64,000 nt of DNA from CBDBFH01 sp965204775 (GTDB lineage Bacteria > Pseudomonadota > Alphaproteobacteria > JAPOUT01 > G958296285), in assembly GCA_965204775.1 (NCBI GenBank), contig CBDBFH010000024.1, positions 25,559 to 89,558 on the forward strand, given 5' to 3'. Positions 8,409 through 16,420 of the stretch are shown in pieces (the stretch's first letter is position 1; every line of letters starts with the position of its first letter). The notes under the pieces were generated by a model that saw only the letters and a program-made list of their open reading frames with translations, did no database searches and was not told the DNA's origin. Position numbers and translations under genes: made by a program.

Positions 8409-9881
8409 ATGAGCGAAAAACACAGCCTCAAACCCCGGACGCCGCGCGGAATGCCCGACAGCCGGGGCGCAGACGCCGGAGAACTCCTGCCCCTCGCCGC
8501 CCGAATCCTCGAGGTCTATCGCGCCTATGGCTTCGAGGCGCTGGAGACCGGCGCGCTCGAATATGCCGAGGCGCTGGGCGCCTTCCTCCCCGATCAGGAG
8601 CAGCCCAATGCCGGAATCTTCGCCTTCCCCGATGACGACGGCCGCCAACTCGCCTTGCGCTATGATCTGACCGCGCCGCTCGCCCGCTTCGCCGCGCAGA
8701 ATTTCGACCGCCTGCCCAAACCCTTCCGCCGCTGCCAGTGGGGCTTCGTCTTTCGCAACGAGAAGCCGGGGCCGGGACGCTTCCGCCAGTTCCTCCAGAT
8801 CGACGCCGACACCGTCGGCGCGCCGCCGGCCGCCGCCGACGCCGAAATGTGCATGGCGCTGGCCGAAGCCCTCGAAGCCGCCGGACTGCCCCGCGCCAGT
8901 TTTTGCGTCCGGGTCAACAATCGCAAACTGCTCGACGGCCTCTTCCAGACCCTCGGCCTCGACCCCGGCCTCCCGGCCTTCGCCCCAACCCGCCTCATCG
9001 CCCTGCGCGCCATGGACAAATATGACCGCCTCGGACCCCGGGGCGTCGCAGACCTGCTCGGCCCCGGACGGCGCGACCCGTCCGGCGACTTCACCCGGGG
9101 CGCAGGCCTGGAGACCGGCCAGATCAAGGCCATCCTTGAATTCCTCGCCATCAGGGAGCCTTCGCGCCCCGAATTTTGCAGACGCCTCGCCCCGCTCGCC
9201 GGAGACTCGGAGCGCGGCAGGCAGGCCATCGCCGAAATGCGCGAAATCGACGCAGTGCTCGCCTCGTGCAATTTCGATGAAACCCGCGTGCGCTTCGATC
9301 CCGCCATCGTGCGCGGCCTGGCCTATTACACCGGACCGGTCTTTGAAGCCGCCCCCCACGACGCCCCCGAACTCGCGCTGGGCGCGGGAGGGCGCTATGA
9401 CGACCTCCTCTCGCGCTTCCGCGATCAGCCGGTCCCGGCGGTCGGAGTCTCCATCGGGGCCAGCCGCCTCCTGCCCCTCCTGCGCCGCGCAACCAAAGAG
9501 CCGCCCGGCCCCATCGTCGTCCTCGCCCTCGACGCCGAGGCCCGCCACCGCGCCCAGGCCATCGCCGCCGAATTGCGCGCCGCCGGCCTCGCCGCCGAAG
9601 CCTATGCCGGCTCCGGAACCATGCGCGCCCAACTCAAATATGCCGACAAACGCCGCGCCCCCCTCGCCGTCATCGAGGGCGGCGACGAGCGCCAGACCGG
9701 CGAGGTGACCCTCAAAGACCTCGTCCGGGGCGCAGAACAGGCCGCCGCCATCGCCGACAACGCCCAATGGCGAAGCGGCGCTCACGCCCAGACCCGAATC
9801 AAGCGCGCCGATCTGGTCACAGCCTGCCGCGCCGCGCTCAAAACCGGCCGCGCCGCGACAAGCCGCCGCGAAGTCTCATGA
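8409..9881 (+). CDS. hisS: Histidine--tRNA ligase (class II)
   Basis: A 490-residue protein from ATG 8409 (MSEKHSLKPRTPRGMPD). The class II motif 2 region is visible (LRYDLTAPLARF, then RRCQWGFVFRNEKPGPGRFRQF), and the HisRS-specific block GLAYYTGPVFEA and the GAGGRYDDLLSRF motif 3 region follow. The C-terminal anticodon-binding domain (IVVLALDAEARHRAQAIAAELRAAG) is complete. It charges tRNA-His. Its stop overlaps the hisZ start (ATGA), so hisS, hisZ and hisG form one translationally coupled operon, an arrangement common in alphaproteobacteria. Confidence 0.95.
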   Translation: MSEKHSLKPRTPRGMPDSRGADAGELLPLAARILEVYRAYGFEALETGALEYAEALGAFLPDQEQPNAGIFAFPDDDGRQLALRYDLTAPLARFAAQNFDRLPKPFRRCQWGFVFRNEKPGPGRFRQFLQIDADTVGAPPAAADAEMCMALAEALEAAGLPRASFCVRVNNRKLLDGLFQTLGLDPGLPAFAPTRLIALRAMDKYDRLGPRGVADLLGPGRRDPSGDFTRGAGLETGQIKAILEFLAIREPSRPEFCRRLAPLAGDSERGRQAIAEMREIDAVLASCNFDETRVRFDPAIVRGLAYYTGPVFEAAPHDAPELALGAGGRYDDLLSRFRDQPVPAVGVSIGASRLLPLLRRATKEPPGPIVVLALDAEARHRAQAIAAELRAAGLAAEAYAGSGTMRAQLKYADKRRAPLAVIEGGDERQTGEVTLKDLVRGAEQAAAIADNAQWRSGAHAQTRIKRADLVTACRAALKTGRAATSRREVS

Positions 9882-11014
9882 ACCGGCCCGCAAATACGCC
9901 GCCGCTGGCCGAAATCGCCCGGCTGTTCCGCAACGCCGGGTATGCCGAGGAAACGTGCGATGTTCTCCAACAGGCTGAAATGTTCCTCGACAGAGCCCAG
10001 CGCGACGTGCGCAGCCATTTCTTCATGGTCAGCGACCGCGAGGGGCGCGACTTCTTTATGCGCCCCGATTTCACCCTTCCTTTGCTCCTTCATCAGGAAG
10101 ATCATAAAGACATGACGGATCCGGAAATGCGTGTTTTTTACCGGGGCCCCGTCTTCCGCAACCGGCAGGGGCGGTGCGAGGCCCGCCAGCAGATTGGAGT
10201 CGAGTTCTTCCGCGCCGATGACTGGGCGCAGGCCGATGCGGAAGTGATCAGACTGATGCGCGATGCGCTCGCCATTGCCGGGCTGAAAACTCCGTCTCTG
10301 CGGATCGGCGACCCCGGCCTGTTCGACGCTTTCGTCCAGGCCCTGCCTTTCGACGAACGCTGGCGGCACCGGTTGCGCCGCCTGTTTCGCCGCCGCCCGG
10401 TGGCGCAGGACGGGCGTGTGGCGCAGGGCGGCGGCCTTGATCTGGTCCTCAAGCGCTCCGACGAGATGGGCGCGGCCCGGCCTGCACGCGACCTGTCCGG
10501 CATCCCCGCCCTCGAAGCCTTTTTGCGCCAGCAGAGCCTGACCCACACCGGCGCGCGAACGCCGGAGGAAATCCTGGCGCGCTGGCGCGAAAAAACCGGA
10601 CTCCCCGCCATCTCGGCCAGCGCCTCGGCCCTGCTCGAAAAATTCCTCAATATCGAAGGCCCCGCCCCCGACGCCCTGGACCGGGTGCGCCGGCTGGCGG
10701 AGGAAGTCCAGGCCGACGGCGGCGATGCCGACAAACTCAACGAGGAAATCGCCGCCATGGGCGCGCGCCTCAATCAGCTGACGGAGGAGAAATTCAATCC
10801 CGGCGCAATCACCTTCTCGGCCCGCTTTCTGGGGGCCGGACTCGCCTATTACACCGGCTTTGTCTTCGCCTTCGATCCGCCCGACCGGCCCGGCTTCGGC
10901 CTCGCCGGGGGCGGGCGTTATCGCCACGAATTTACTCCCATTTCCGGTGTCGGTGCGGCCCTCTATCTCAGCGATCTGGAAGATTATATGAGCGGAAAAA
11001 ATGCCCGCACCTGA
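9878..11014 (+). CDS. hisZ: ATP phosphoribosyltransferase regulatory subunit
   Basis: A 378-residue HisRS paralogue without the aminoacylation machinery. It keeps FMRPDFTLPLLLHQ, RVFYRGPVFRNRQGRCEARQQIGVEFF, and LAYYTGFVFAFDPPDRPGFGLAGGGRYRHEF, but lacks the anticodon-binding domain. HisZ forms an octameric complex with short HisG and is needed for its activity and histidine feedback. It overlaps hisS by 4 bases and hisG by 14. Its partner downstream is the short HisG, which is what makes this call secure. Confidence 0.95.
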   Translation: MNRPANTPPLAEIARLFRNAGYAEETCDVLQQAEMFLDRAQRDVRSHFFMVSDREGRDFFMRPDFTLPLLLHQEDHKDMTDPEMRVFYRGPVFRNRQGRCEARQQIGVEFFRADDWAQADAEVIRLMRDALAIAGLKTPSLRIGDPGLFDAFVQALPFDERWRHRLRRLFRRRPVAQDGRVAQGGGLDLVLKRSDEMGAARPARDLSGIPALEAFLRQQSLTHTGARTPEEILARWREKTGLPAISASASALLEKFLNIEGPAPDALDRVRRLAEEVQADGGDADKLNEEIAAMGARLNQLTEEKFNPGAITFSARFLGAGLAYYTGFVFAFDPPDRPGFGLAGGGRYRHEFTPISGVGAALYLSDLEDYMSGKNART

Positions 11015-11789
11015 ACAGACGCACCCAATCTTCGCCTTCCCCTCCAAAGGCCGCCTGCGCGAACAAGCCTTGGCCTTCTTCAGGACACACGGGCTGGAAA
11101 TGGTCGAGGACAATGGCCGGGGCTTGCGCGCCCGCCTGCCCGGCCTCGACCTTGATGTCCTCATGCTCCCGGCGGCCGAAATTGTCGTGCAATTGCGCCG
11201 CGGCTCCGTCCAGCTGGGCCTGACCGGCGACGATCTGATCCGCGAGCGGATGGCCGATTGGGAAAACGTGGTCGAGCGGTTGCGGCCTCTGCCCTTCGGA
11301 CAGGCCCGGATCGTGATCGCGGTTCCCAACAGCTGGATCGACGTCGAGACCCTTGATGATTTCGACGACGCCGCCCTCCATTTCCAGCGGCGGCACGGGC
11401 GGCGCTTGCGGATCGCCACCAAATATCCGCGCCTCACCCGCGAATTCTTCTCCCGCCACGGCCTGATCGACTACCGCCTGGTCGAAAGCCTCGGCTCAAC
11501 CGAAGCCGCCCCGGCCAATCAGGCCGCCGAGGCCATTGTCGATATCGTCTCGACCGGCAAGACCCTGCGTGACAACAATCTCAAGCCGCTTCAGGACGAG
11601 ACGGGCCTTGATCTCGCCATTCTCGAAAGCCGCGCCGCCCTATATCTGCCCCGCCCGTGGCAGCTCACCAGGGGGGGGGGGTATAACACCCGCCTCTTGC
11701 CGGAAAGGGCGGTGATCGGCGACCGCCTGCTCGAGCCGGCCCGGGACGAGGCAGGCAAACTCGCCGCCCTCCTCGGCCTCAGGCAATAA
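11001..11789 (+). CDS. hisG: ATP phosphoribosyltransferase, short form
   Basis: A 262-residue enzyme lacking the C-terminal regulatory domain, so it depends on HisZ. The core is visible: FPSKGRLREQAL, GLTGDDLIRE, RIATKYPRLTREFF, and the PRPP-binding EAIVDIVSTGKTLRDNNL. It catalyses the first step of histidine synthesis, joining ATP and PRPP. The coding sequence contains a long G run near 11670-11680 (LTRGGGYNTRLL). The frame stays open there, but the length of this run deserves a check. A bidirectional terminator follows directly. Confidence 0.95.
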   Translation: MPAPEQTHPIFAFPSKGRLREQALAFFRTHGLEMVEDNGRGLRARLPGLDLDVLMLPAAEIVVQLRRGSVQLGLTGDDLIRERMADWENVVERLRPLPFGQARIVIAVPNSWIDVETLDDFDDAALHFQRRHGRRLRIATKYPRLTREFFSRHGLIDYRLVESLGSTEAAPANQAAEAIVDIVSTGKTLRDNNLKPLQDETGLDLAILESRAALYLPRPWQLTRGGGYNTRLLPERAVIGDRLLEPARDEAGKLAALLGLRQ

Positions 11790-11793
11790 AAAA

Positions 11794-11816
11794 GACCGCC
11801 CCCTTAGGGGGCGGTC
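11794..11816. terminator. Bidirectional intrinsic terminator between hisG and groEL
   Basis: A perfect hairpin with arms GACCGCCCCC / GGGGGCGGTC and a TTA loop, preceded by an A run and followed by GTTTGTT. It sits between convergent hisG and groEL and can stop transcription from both sides. Confidence 0.9.
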
Positions 11817-11862
11817 TGTTTGTTCGAAAAAACCGCTTCGGCTGCCTTTGCCTTGGGGGGCC

Positions 11863-13509
11863 TTACATCATCCCGCCCATATCCGGCATCCCGCCGCCGG
11901 GCATCCCGCCCGCGCCCGGCGCAGGCTTCGGCTCCGGCTTGTCGGTCACCGTCGCCTCGGTCGTGATGATCAGCGAGCCAATCGAGGCCGCATCCTGCAA
12001 GGCAGTGCGCACCACCTTGGTCGGATCGACAATCCCCTGCGCAATCAGGTCGCCATATTTCTCCTCCTGCGCGTTGAAGCCGAAGGCCGCCTTGTCGGTC
12101 TCGACAACCTTGTTGACCACAATCGAACCCTCAACCCCGGAATTGGCCGCAATCTGGCGAATCGGCTCCTCCAGCGCGCGGCGGACAATCGCAATCCCCG
12201 ACGCCATGTCCGGATTGCCTCCCTTCAGCGAGGCAATCGCCTTGCGGGCCATCAAAAGCGCCTGACCCCCGCCGGGAACAATCCCCTCCTCAACCGCCGC
12301 CCGGGTCGCATTCAGGGCGTCGTCCACCCGGTCCTTGCGCTCCTTGACCTCAACCTCGGTCGCGCCGCCAACCCGGATCACCGCAACCCCGCCCGACAAT
12401 TTCGCCAGACGCTCCTGCAACTTCTCCCGGTCATAGTCGGAGGTGGTCTCCTCAATCTGCTGGCGAATCTGCCCGATCCGCGCCTCAATGTCCTTCTTGC
12501 GCCCCGCCCCGTCGACAATCGTCGTGTCGTCCTTGGTCACCCGAATCCGCTTGGCGCGCCCCAGCATGTTCAAGGTCACATTCTCCAGCTTGATCCCCAA
12601 ATCCTCCGAAACCAGCTGGCCCCCCGTCAACACCGCAATGTCCTCCAGCATCGCCTTGCGCCGGTCGCCAAAACCCGGCGCCTTGACCGCCGCAATCTTC
12701 AGGCCACCGCGCAGCTTGTTGACCACCAAAGTCGCCAGCGCCTCGCCCTCAATGTCCTCGGCCACAATCACAAGCGGCTTGCTCGCCTGAACCACCGACT
12801 CCAGAACCGGAAGCATCGGCTGCAAATTCGACAACTTCTTCTCATGCAACAAAATCAGCGGCTCATCCAGCTCGCAGACCATCTTCTCGGCGTTGGTGAT
12901 GAAATAGGGCGACAGATAGCCCCGGTCGAACTGCATCCCCTCGACAACCTCCAGCTCGCTCTCCAGACTCTTCGCCTCCTCGACCGTGATCACACCCTCA
13001 TTGCCAACCTTGTCCATCGCATCGGCGATCATCCCGCCAACCTCGCTCTCGCCATTGGCCGAAATCGTCCCGACCTGCGCAATCTCCTGGCTGGACTTGA
13101 CCTTCTTCGAGCGCCGCCCCAACTCCTCCACCACATGGCGGACCGCCAGATCAATCCCACGCTTGACATCCATCGGATTCATCCCCGCCGCAACCGCCTT
13201 GATCCCTTCGCTGACAATCGAATAAGCCAGCAGAGTCGCCGTGGTGGTGCCGTCCCCGGCCTCGTCATTCGTCCGGGTCGCCACCTCGCGCAGCATCTGC
13301 GCCCCCATATTCTCAAACTTGTTCTCCAGCTCGATCTCCTTGGCGACCGTCACCCCGTCCTTGGTCACACGGGGCGCGCCAAAGGACTTGTCCAAAATCA
13401 CATTGCGCCCCTTCGGGCCCAGCGTGACACGGACCGCCCGCGTCAAAGTGTCCATCCCCCGCAAAACCCCCTCGCGGGACTCGGCGCTGAATTGCAGCTG
13501 TTTGGCCAT
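11863..13509 (-). CDS. groEL: Chaperonin GroEL
   Basis: A 548-residue 60-kDa chaperonin of normal length. It has the ATP-binding VTLGPKGRNVILDKSFG, the DGTTTATLLA phosphate-binding loop, and a methionine-glycine-rich end (MPGGGMPDMGGMM). With GroES it forms the cage that folds cytosolic proteins. It is second in the groES-groEL operon, 23 bases behind groES. A single locus is seen in this window. Confidence 0.98.
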   Translation of the reverse strand: MAKQLQFSAESREGVLRGMDTLTRAVRVTLGPKGRNVILDKSFGAPRVTKDGVTVAKEIELENKFENMGAQMLREVATRTNDEAGDGTTTATLLAYSIVSEGIKAVAAGMNPMDVKRGIDLAVRHVVEELGRRSKKVKSSQEIAQVGTISANGESEVGGMIADAMDKVGNEGVITVEEAKSLESELEVVEGMQFDRGYLSPYFITNAEKMVCELDEPLILLHEKKLSNLQPMLPVLESVVQASKPLVIVAEDIEGEALATLVVNKLRGGLKIAAVKAPGFGDRRKAMLEDIAVLTGGQLVSEDLGIKLENVTLNMLGRAKRIRVTKDDTTIVDGAGRKKDIEARIGQIRQQIEETTSDYDREKLQERLAKLSGGVAVIRVGGATEVEVKERKDRVDDALNATRAAVEEGIVPGGGQALLMARKAIASLKGGNPDMASGIAIVRRALEEPIRQIAANSGVEGSIVVNKVVETDKAAFGFNAQEEKYGDLIAQGIVDPTKVVRTALQDAASIGSLIITTEATVTDKPEPKPAPGAGGMPGGGMPDMGGMM

Positions 13510-13532
13510 TTCTCCTGCTCCTTGCCTGAAAT

Positions 13533-13847
13533 TTACGAGCGCTTGCGCGACTTCGCGCCGCCCTCAATCACGCCCATGACGTCGCTCTCCTTCATGATCA
13601 GGAGCTCCTCGCCATCCACCGTAACCTCGGTGCCCGACCACTTGCCGAACAAAATCCGGTCGCCGGGCTTGACATCCAGCGGCTGAAGCTTGCCGTCCTC
13701 GCTCCGCCCCCCCGGCCCGGCGGCGATAATCTCGCCTTCCGAGGGCTTCTCCTTGGCCGTGTCGGGAATGATAATCCCCCCGGCTGACTTCTCCTCCTCG
13801 TCCACCCGGCGGACGAGAACCCGGTCATGCAATGGTCGAAAGCGCAT
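13533..13847 (-). CDS. groES: Co-chaperonin GroES
   Basis: A 104-residue protein with the N-terminal FRPLHDRVLVRRV, the mobile loop region EEKSAGGIIIPDTAKEKPSEG, and the GEELLIMKESDVMGVIE end. It caps GroEL. The last residues (GGAKSRKRS) form a short basic tail beyond the usual end of the family. The likely promoter is at 13962-13990. Confidence 0.97.
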   Translation of the reverse strand: MRFRPLHDRVLVRRVDEEEKSAGGIIIPDTAKEKPSEGEIIAAGPGGRSEDGKLQPLDVKPGDRILFGKWSGTEVTVDGEELLIMKESDVMGVIEGGAKSRKRS

Positions 13848-13961
13848 CTGGCTGCTCTCTCCTCCCCTGACATCCTGTTCGCGACCGGCCCGCCACGCCG
13901 CTCACCGGCGCGATCAACTCTGCGCCTACGGCCTGTGGCCCGCGGCCCGTCTTCCGCGCCT

Positions 13962-13990
13962 TAAATAGGGCCGCGCTTTTGGCCTGTCAA
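13962..13990 (-). promoter_or_regulatory. Promoter of groES-groEL
   Basis: On the minus strand, TTGACA (13985-13990) and TATTTA (13962-13967) are separated by 17 bases. Read as CTTGAC with CCTATTT it also resembles the heat-shock sigma (RpoH) promoter form of alphaproteobacteria. No CIRCE inverted repeat (TTAGCACTC-N9-GAGTGCTAA) is present between here and the groES start. Confidence 0.6.
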
Positions 13991-14026
13991 GGGGTTCCGC
14001 AAAAAAGACGCCGCCCGGACCCCCGC

Positions 14027-14776
14027 CTAGAAGCGCAGAATCAAACTCGCCCGCAACTCCTGAAAATCATCCGGCAGAAACCGCGCCCGCCGCCCGCTCG
14101 TGATCGTATCCAGCTCCACATAGCGGTAGTTCACATCCAGCGCGACAAACGTGTTGAACTCAATCCGCGCGCCCCCCATCAGCACAATGCCATAGGCCAG
14201 AATCCGGTCCCCCAAAGCATCGAAAAACCCCGCAAGCGTCTCGGACCCCAGACGCTCGGCAATAACAGCAGGGTCAATACCCGGCCCGTCGCCAAAGACG
14301 CTCGCCGGAAAATCCAGGTCCACCGCCACCAGATGACCCCCAATCCCCGCATAGGGCGTAAGCCGCCCGCTCACCAAAGGCGGCAAGTCGTAAAAAATGT
14401 TCAGGCCCCCGCCATAAACCGTCGTATCGCCCCCGAAAGACCGGTTTTCCCTCCCGCCGTTCGCCGTCACCTCCCGGCGGGCCGTCGCCTCGCCGCTGTG
14501 GTAATAGCCCTCCAGCTCATAGCGCAGGCGAAAAACCCGCGCCGCCGGCGAAACCCCCAAAACCACCCCAACCTGCTCGCCCCGCTCATAGTCCACAACC
14601 AGCGGAGCCTCGCCCGCCTCCGCCGGGATCCGCTGCTCCGCCCAGTCAAGCAAACCGCCCCCAATCCCAATATACGACCCGCGCGAATCCAGCGCGCTCA
14701 AGCCCTCACGGCCCCAAGCCGGGTCCAGCCCGAACCACCCAACCCCCGCCGCCAGACACAGCGCCGTCCAGCCCAT
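14027..14776 (-). CDS. Outer-membrane beta-barrel protein (OmpA/Opa-like small barrel)
   Basis: A 249-residue protein from ATG 14776, beginning with a hydrophobic leader (MGWTALCLAAGVGWFGLDPAWG). It continues with alternating beta strands such as GSYIGIGGGLLDW, RYELEGYYHSGE, GGGLNIFYDLPP and LTPYAGIGGHLVAVDLDF. It ends in a C-terminal strand with terminal phenylalanine (ELRASLILRF), the usual signal for barrel assembly by BAM. It resembles the three barrel proteins at 29439-32175 in general plan. Role unknown; a surface or host-contact function is only a possibility. Confidence 0.75.
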   Translation of the reverse strand: MGWTALCLAAGVGWFGLDPAWGREGLSALDSRGSYIGIGGGLLDWAEQRIPAEAGEAPLVVDYERGEQVGVVLGVSPAARVFRLRYELEGYYHSGEATARREVTANGGRENRSFGGDTTVYGGGLNIFYDLPPLVSGRLTPYAGIGGHLVAVDLDFPASVFGDGPGIDPAVIAERLGSETLAGFFDALGDRILAYGIVLMGGARIEFNTFVALDVNYRYVELDTITSGRRARFLPDDFQELRASLILRF

Positions 14777-14949
14777 TCTCCCGCTCACCCTGCTCACCTC
14801 AGATCCCCCGCTTCTCCCGGCCACCCACCCGTCAGCCGGGCAAGATAAAATGAAATAACCCCATGATTGATAGCAGAGAGAAACAGGAATAGAAAAGATA
14901 AAAAATATTTTATCAGAAAATTTGTTTCTTGGAGGATAATTTCTATTGA

Positions 14950-15101
14950 AAAGAGCAATCAGTGATTTTACGCTCAGCCTTGATACCCGCCGGGCCAATG
15001 ATCTGCCCCTGTTCCTTTCTCTCTCCCCCCTCCCCTGGGACAGATCGGCTAGGCTGGTGGAGGCTCTCTGCCAATCCCCCCGGCAGGGAGCCTCTTTTTT
15101 T
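14950..15101 (+). ncRNA. Candidate small RNA with a C/U-rich loop and an intrinsic terminator
   Basis: An AT-rich stretch leads into about 150 bases that can fold into two hairpins. The first has arms GATCTG / CAGATC (15000-15046, extendable past one mismatch by CCC/GGG) and a 27-base loop made almost only of C and U. The second is a strong terminator (15060-15101). A possible promoter has TTGTTT at 14922 and TATTGA at 14944. C/U-rich exposed loops complementary to Shine-Dalgarno sequences are known in several alphaproteobacterial small RNA families. The reading frame through here looks like chance. The exact 5' end is a guess. Confidence 0.45.
15060..15101 (+). terminator. Intrinsic terminator with no upstream plus-strand gene
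   Basis: A perfect 13-bp stem, GAGGCTCTCTGCC / GGCAGGGAGCCTC, with a 9-base loop, followed by seven T. There is no credible plus-strand protein gene upstream, which is the main support for a small RNA ending here. It lies 130 bases before the thiolase start, so premature termination of the thiolase leader is an alternative. Confidence 0.85.
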
Positions 15102-15232
15102 CCCCGGCGGCCCGCCCCGGCGCGCAAGGCTGGATTTTCCCGGCGGCCTGCGCTAGGTTGCCCCATCGCACAAGGCTCATAAAGCTTGCAGGTCAGGCAG
15201 AGTCTGGCGGAAGGGAGAGGAGGAGAAGGCTC

Positions 15233-16420
15233 ATGGCACGCGAAGCCGTTATTGTTTCAACCGCCCGCACGGGTCTCGCCAAATCGGGGCGGGGAAGCTT
15301 CAACCAGACCCACGGAGCGGTCATGGCCGGTCATGCGGTCCAGCACGCGGTGAAAAGGGCCGGAATCGAACCCGCCGCGGTCGAAGACGTCTATATGGGC
15401 TGCGGAACCCCGGAAGGCGCCACCGGCCATAATATCGCCCGCCAGGCGGCCATCTGGGCCGGATGCCCGCCCTCAACCGGCGGCGTGACCATCAACCGCT
15501 TCTGCTCCTCGGGGTTGCAGGCCATCGCCATGGGCGCCCATGCCGTCATCAATGAAAATGTTCCGGCGGTCGCGGCCGGCGGCGTTGAATCGATCTCCCT
15601 GGTCCAGATGAAGGGCATCAATGCCAACGACATCACCGAAGAGCGCCTGATGAAGGAAAAACCCGAATTGTGGATGCCGATGATCGACACCGCCGATGTC
15701 GTCGCCGAGCGCTACAAGATCAGCCGCGAGGATCAGGACGCCTACGCCCTCCAAAGCCAGATGCGCACCGCCGCCGCCCAGCAGGCCGGAAAATTCGACG
15801 ATGAAATCGTCCCGATCAAGGTCACGATGAAAAAGGTCGACAAGCAGACCAAGGCCGAGTCCACCGCCGTGGTGACCGTCGACCGCGATGAGTGCAACCG
15901 CCCCGGCACCACCCTGGAGGGCCTCAGCGGGCTGGAGCCGGTGCGCGGCGCCGGAAAATTCATCACCGCCGGCAATGCCAGCCAGCTGTCCGACGGCGCC
16001 GGCGCCTGCGTCATCATGGAGGCCAAAGAGGCCGCCAGGTGCAAGATCGAGCCGTTGGGGGTTTTTCGCGGCTTCGCGACCTACGGCTGCGAGCCCGATG
16101 AAATGGGAATCGGGCCGGTCTTCGCCGTCCCCCGCCTGCTCGAGCGCCAGGGCCTCAAAGTCTCCGACATCGACCTGTGGGAGCTGAACGAGGCTTTCGC
16201 CAGCCAGTGCCTCTATTGCCGCGACAAACTCGGCATCGACAACGATATCTACAACGTCAACGGCGGATCAATCGCCGTCGGCCATCCCTATGGCATGACC
16301 GGGGCGCGGCTCACCGGCCATATCCTGATTGAGGGACGCCGGCGCAAGGCAAAATATGGTGTGGTAACCATGTGCATCGGGGGAGGAATGGGGGCTGCGG
16401 GTTTGTTTGAGATTTGCTGA
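15233..16420 (+). CDS. Acetyl-CoA C-acyltransferase (thiolase)
   Basis: A 395-residue enzyme from ATG 15233, preceded by GGGAGAGGAGGAG. Catalytic cysteine 91 lies in NRFCSSGLQAI. The WELNEAFA block, the histidine of VGHPYGMTGARLTG and the C-terminal CIGGGMGAAGLFE cysteine are all present. Thiolases either cleave 3-ketoacyl-CoA in beta-oxidation or condense acetyl-CoA. Sequence alone does not separate these here, although the many lipid genes in this window favour beta-oxidation. Its last codons overlap the TTG start of the protease gene. Confidence 0.92.
   Translation: MAREAVIVSTARTGLAKSGRGSFNQTHGAVMAGHAVQHAVKRAGIEPAAVEDVYMGCGTPEGATGHNIARQAAIWAGCPPSTGGVTINRFCSSGLQAIAMGAHAVINENVPAVAAGGVESISLVQMKGINANDITEERLMKEKPELWMPMIDTADVVAERYKISREDQDAYALQSQMRTAAAQQAGKFDDEIVPIKVTMKKVDKQTKAESTAVVTVDRDECNRPGTTLEGLSGLEPVRGAGKFITAGNASQLSDGAGACVIMEAKEAARCKIEPLGVFRGFATYGCEPDEMGIGPVFAVPRLLERQGLKVSDIDLWELNEAFASQCLYCRDKLGIDNDIYNVNGGSIAVGHPYGMTGARLTGHILIEGRRRKAKYGVVTMCIGGGMGAAGLFEIC

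Noticed and set aside
7719..9881. A 720-residue TonB-HisS fusion protein
   Set aside because: The middle part is nonsense; the TonB C-terminal domain lies in another frame and hisS has its own start at 8409.
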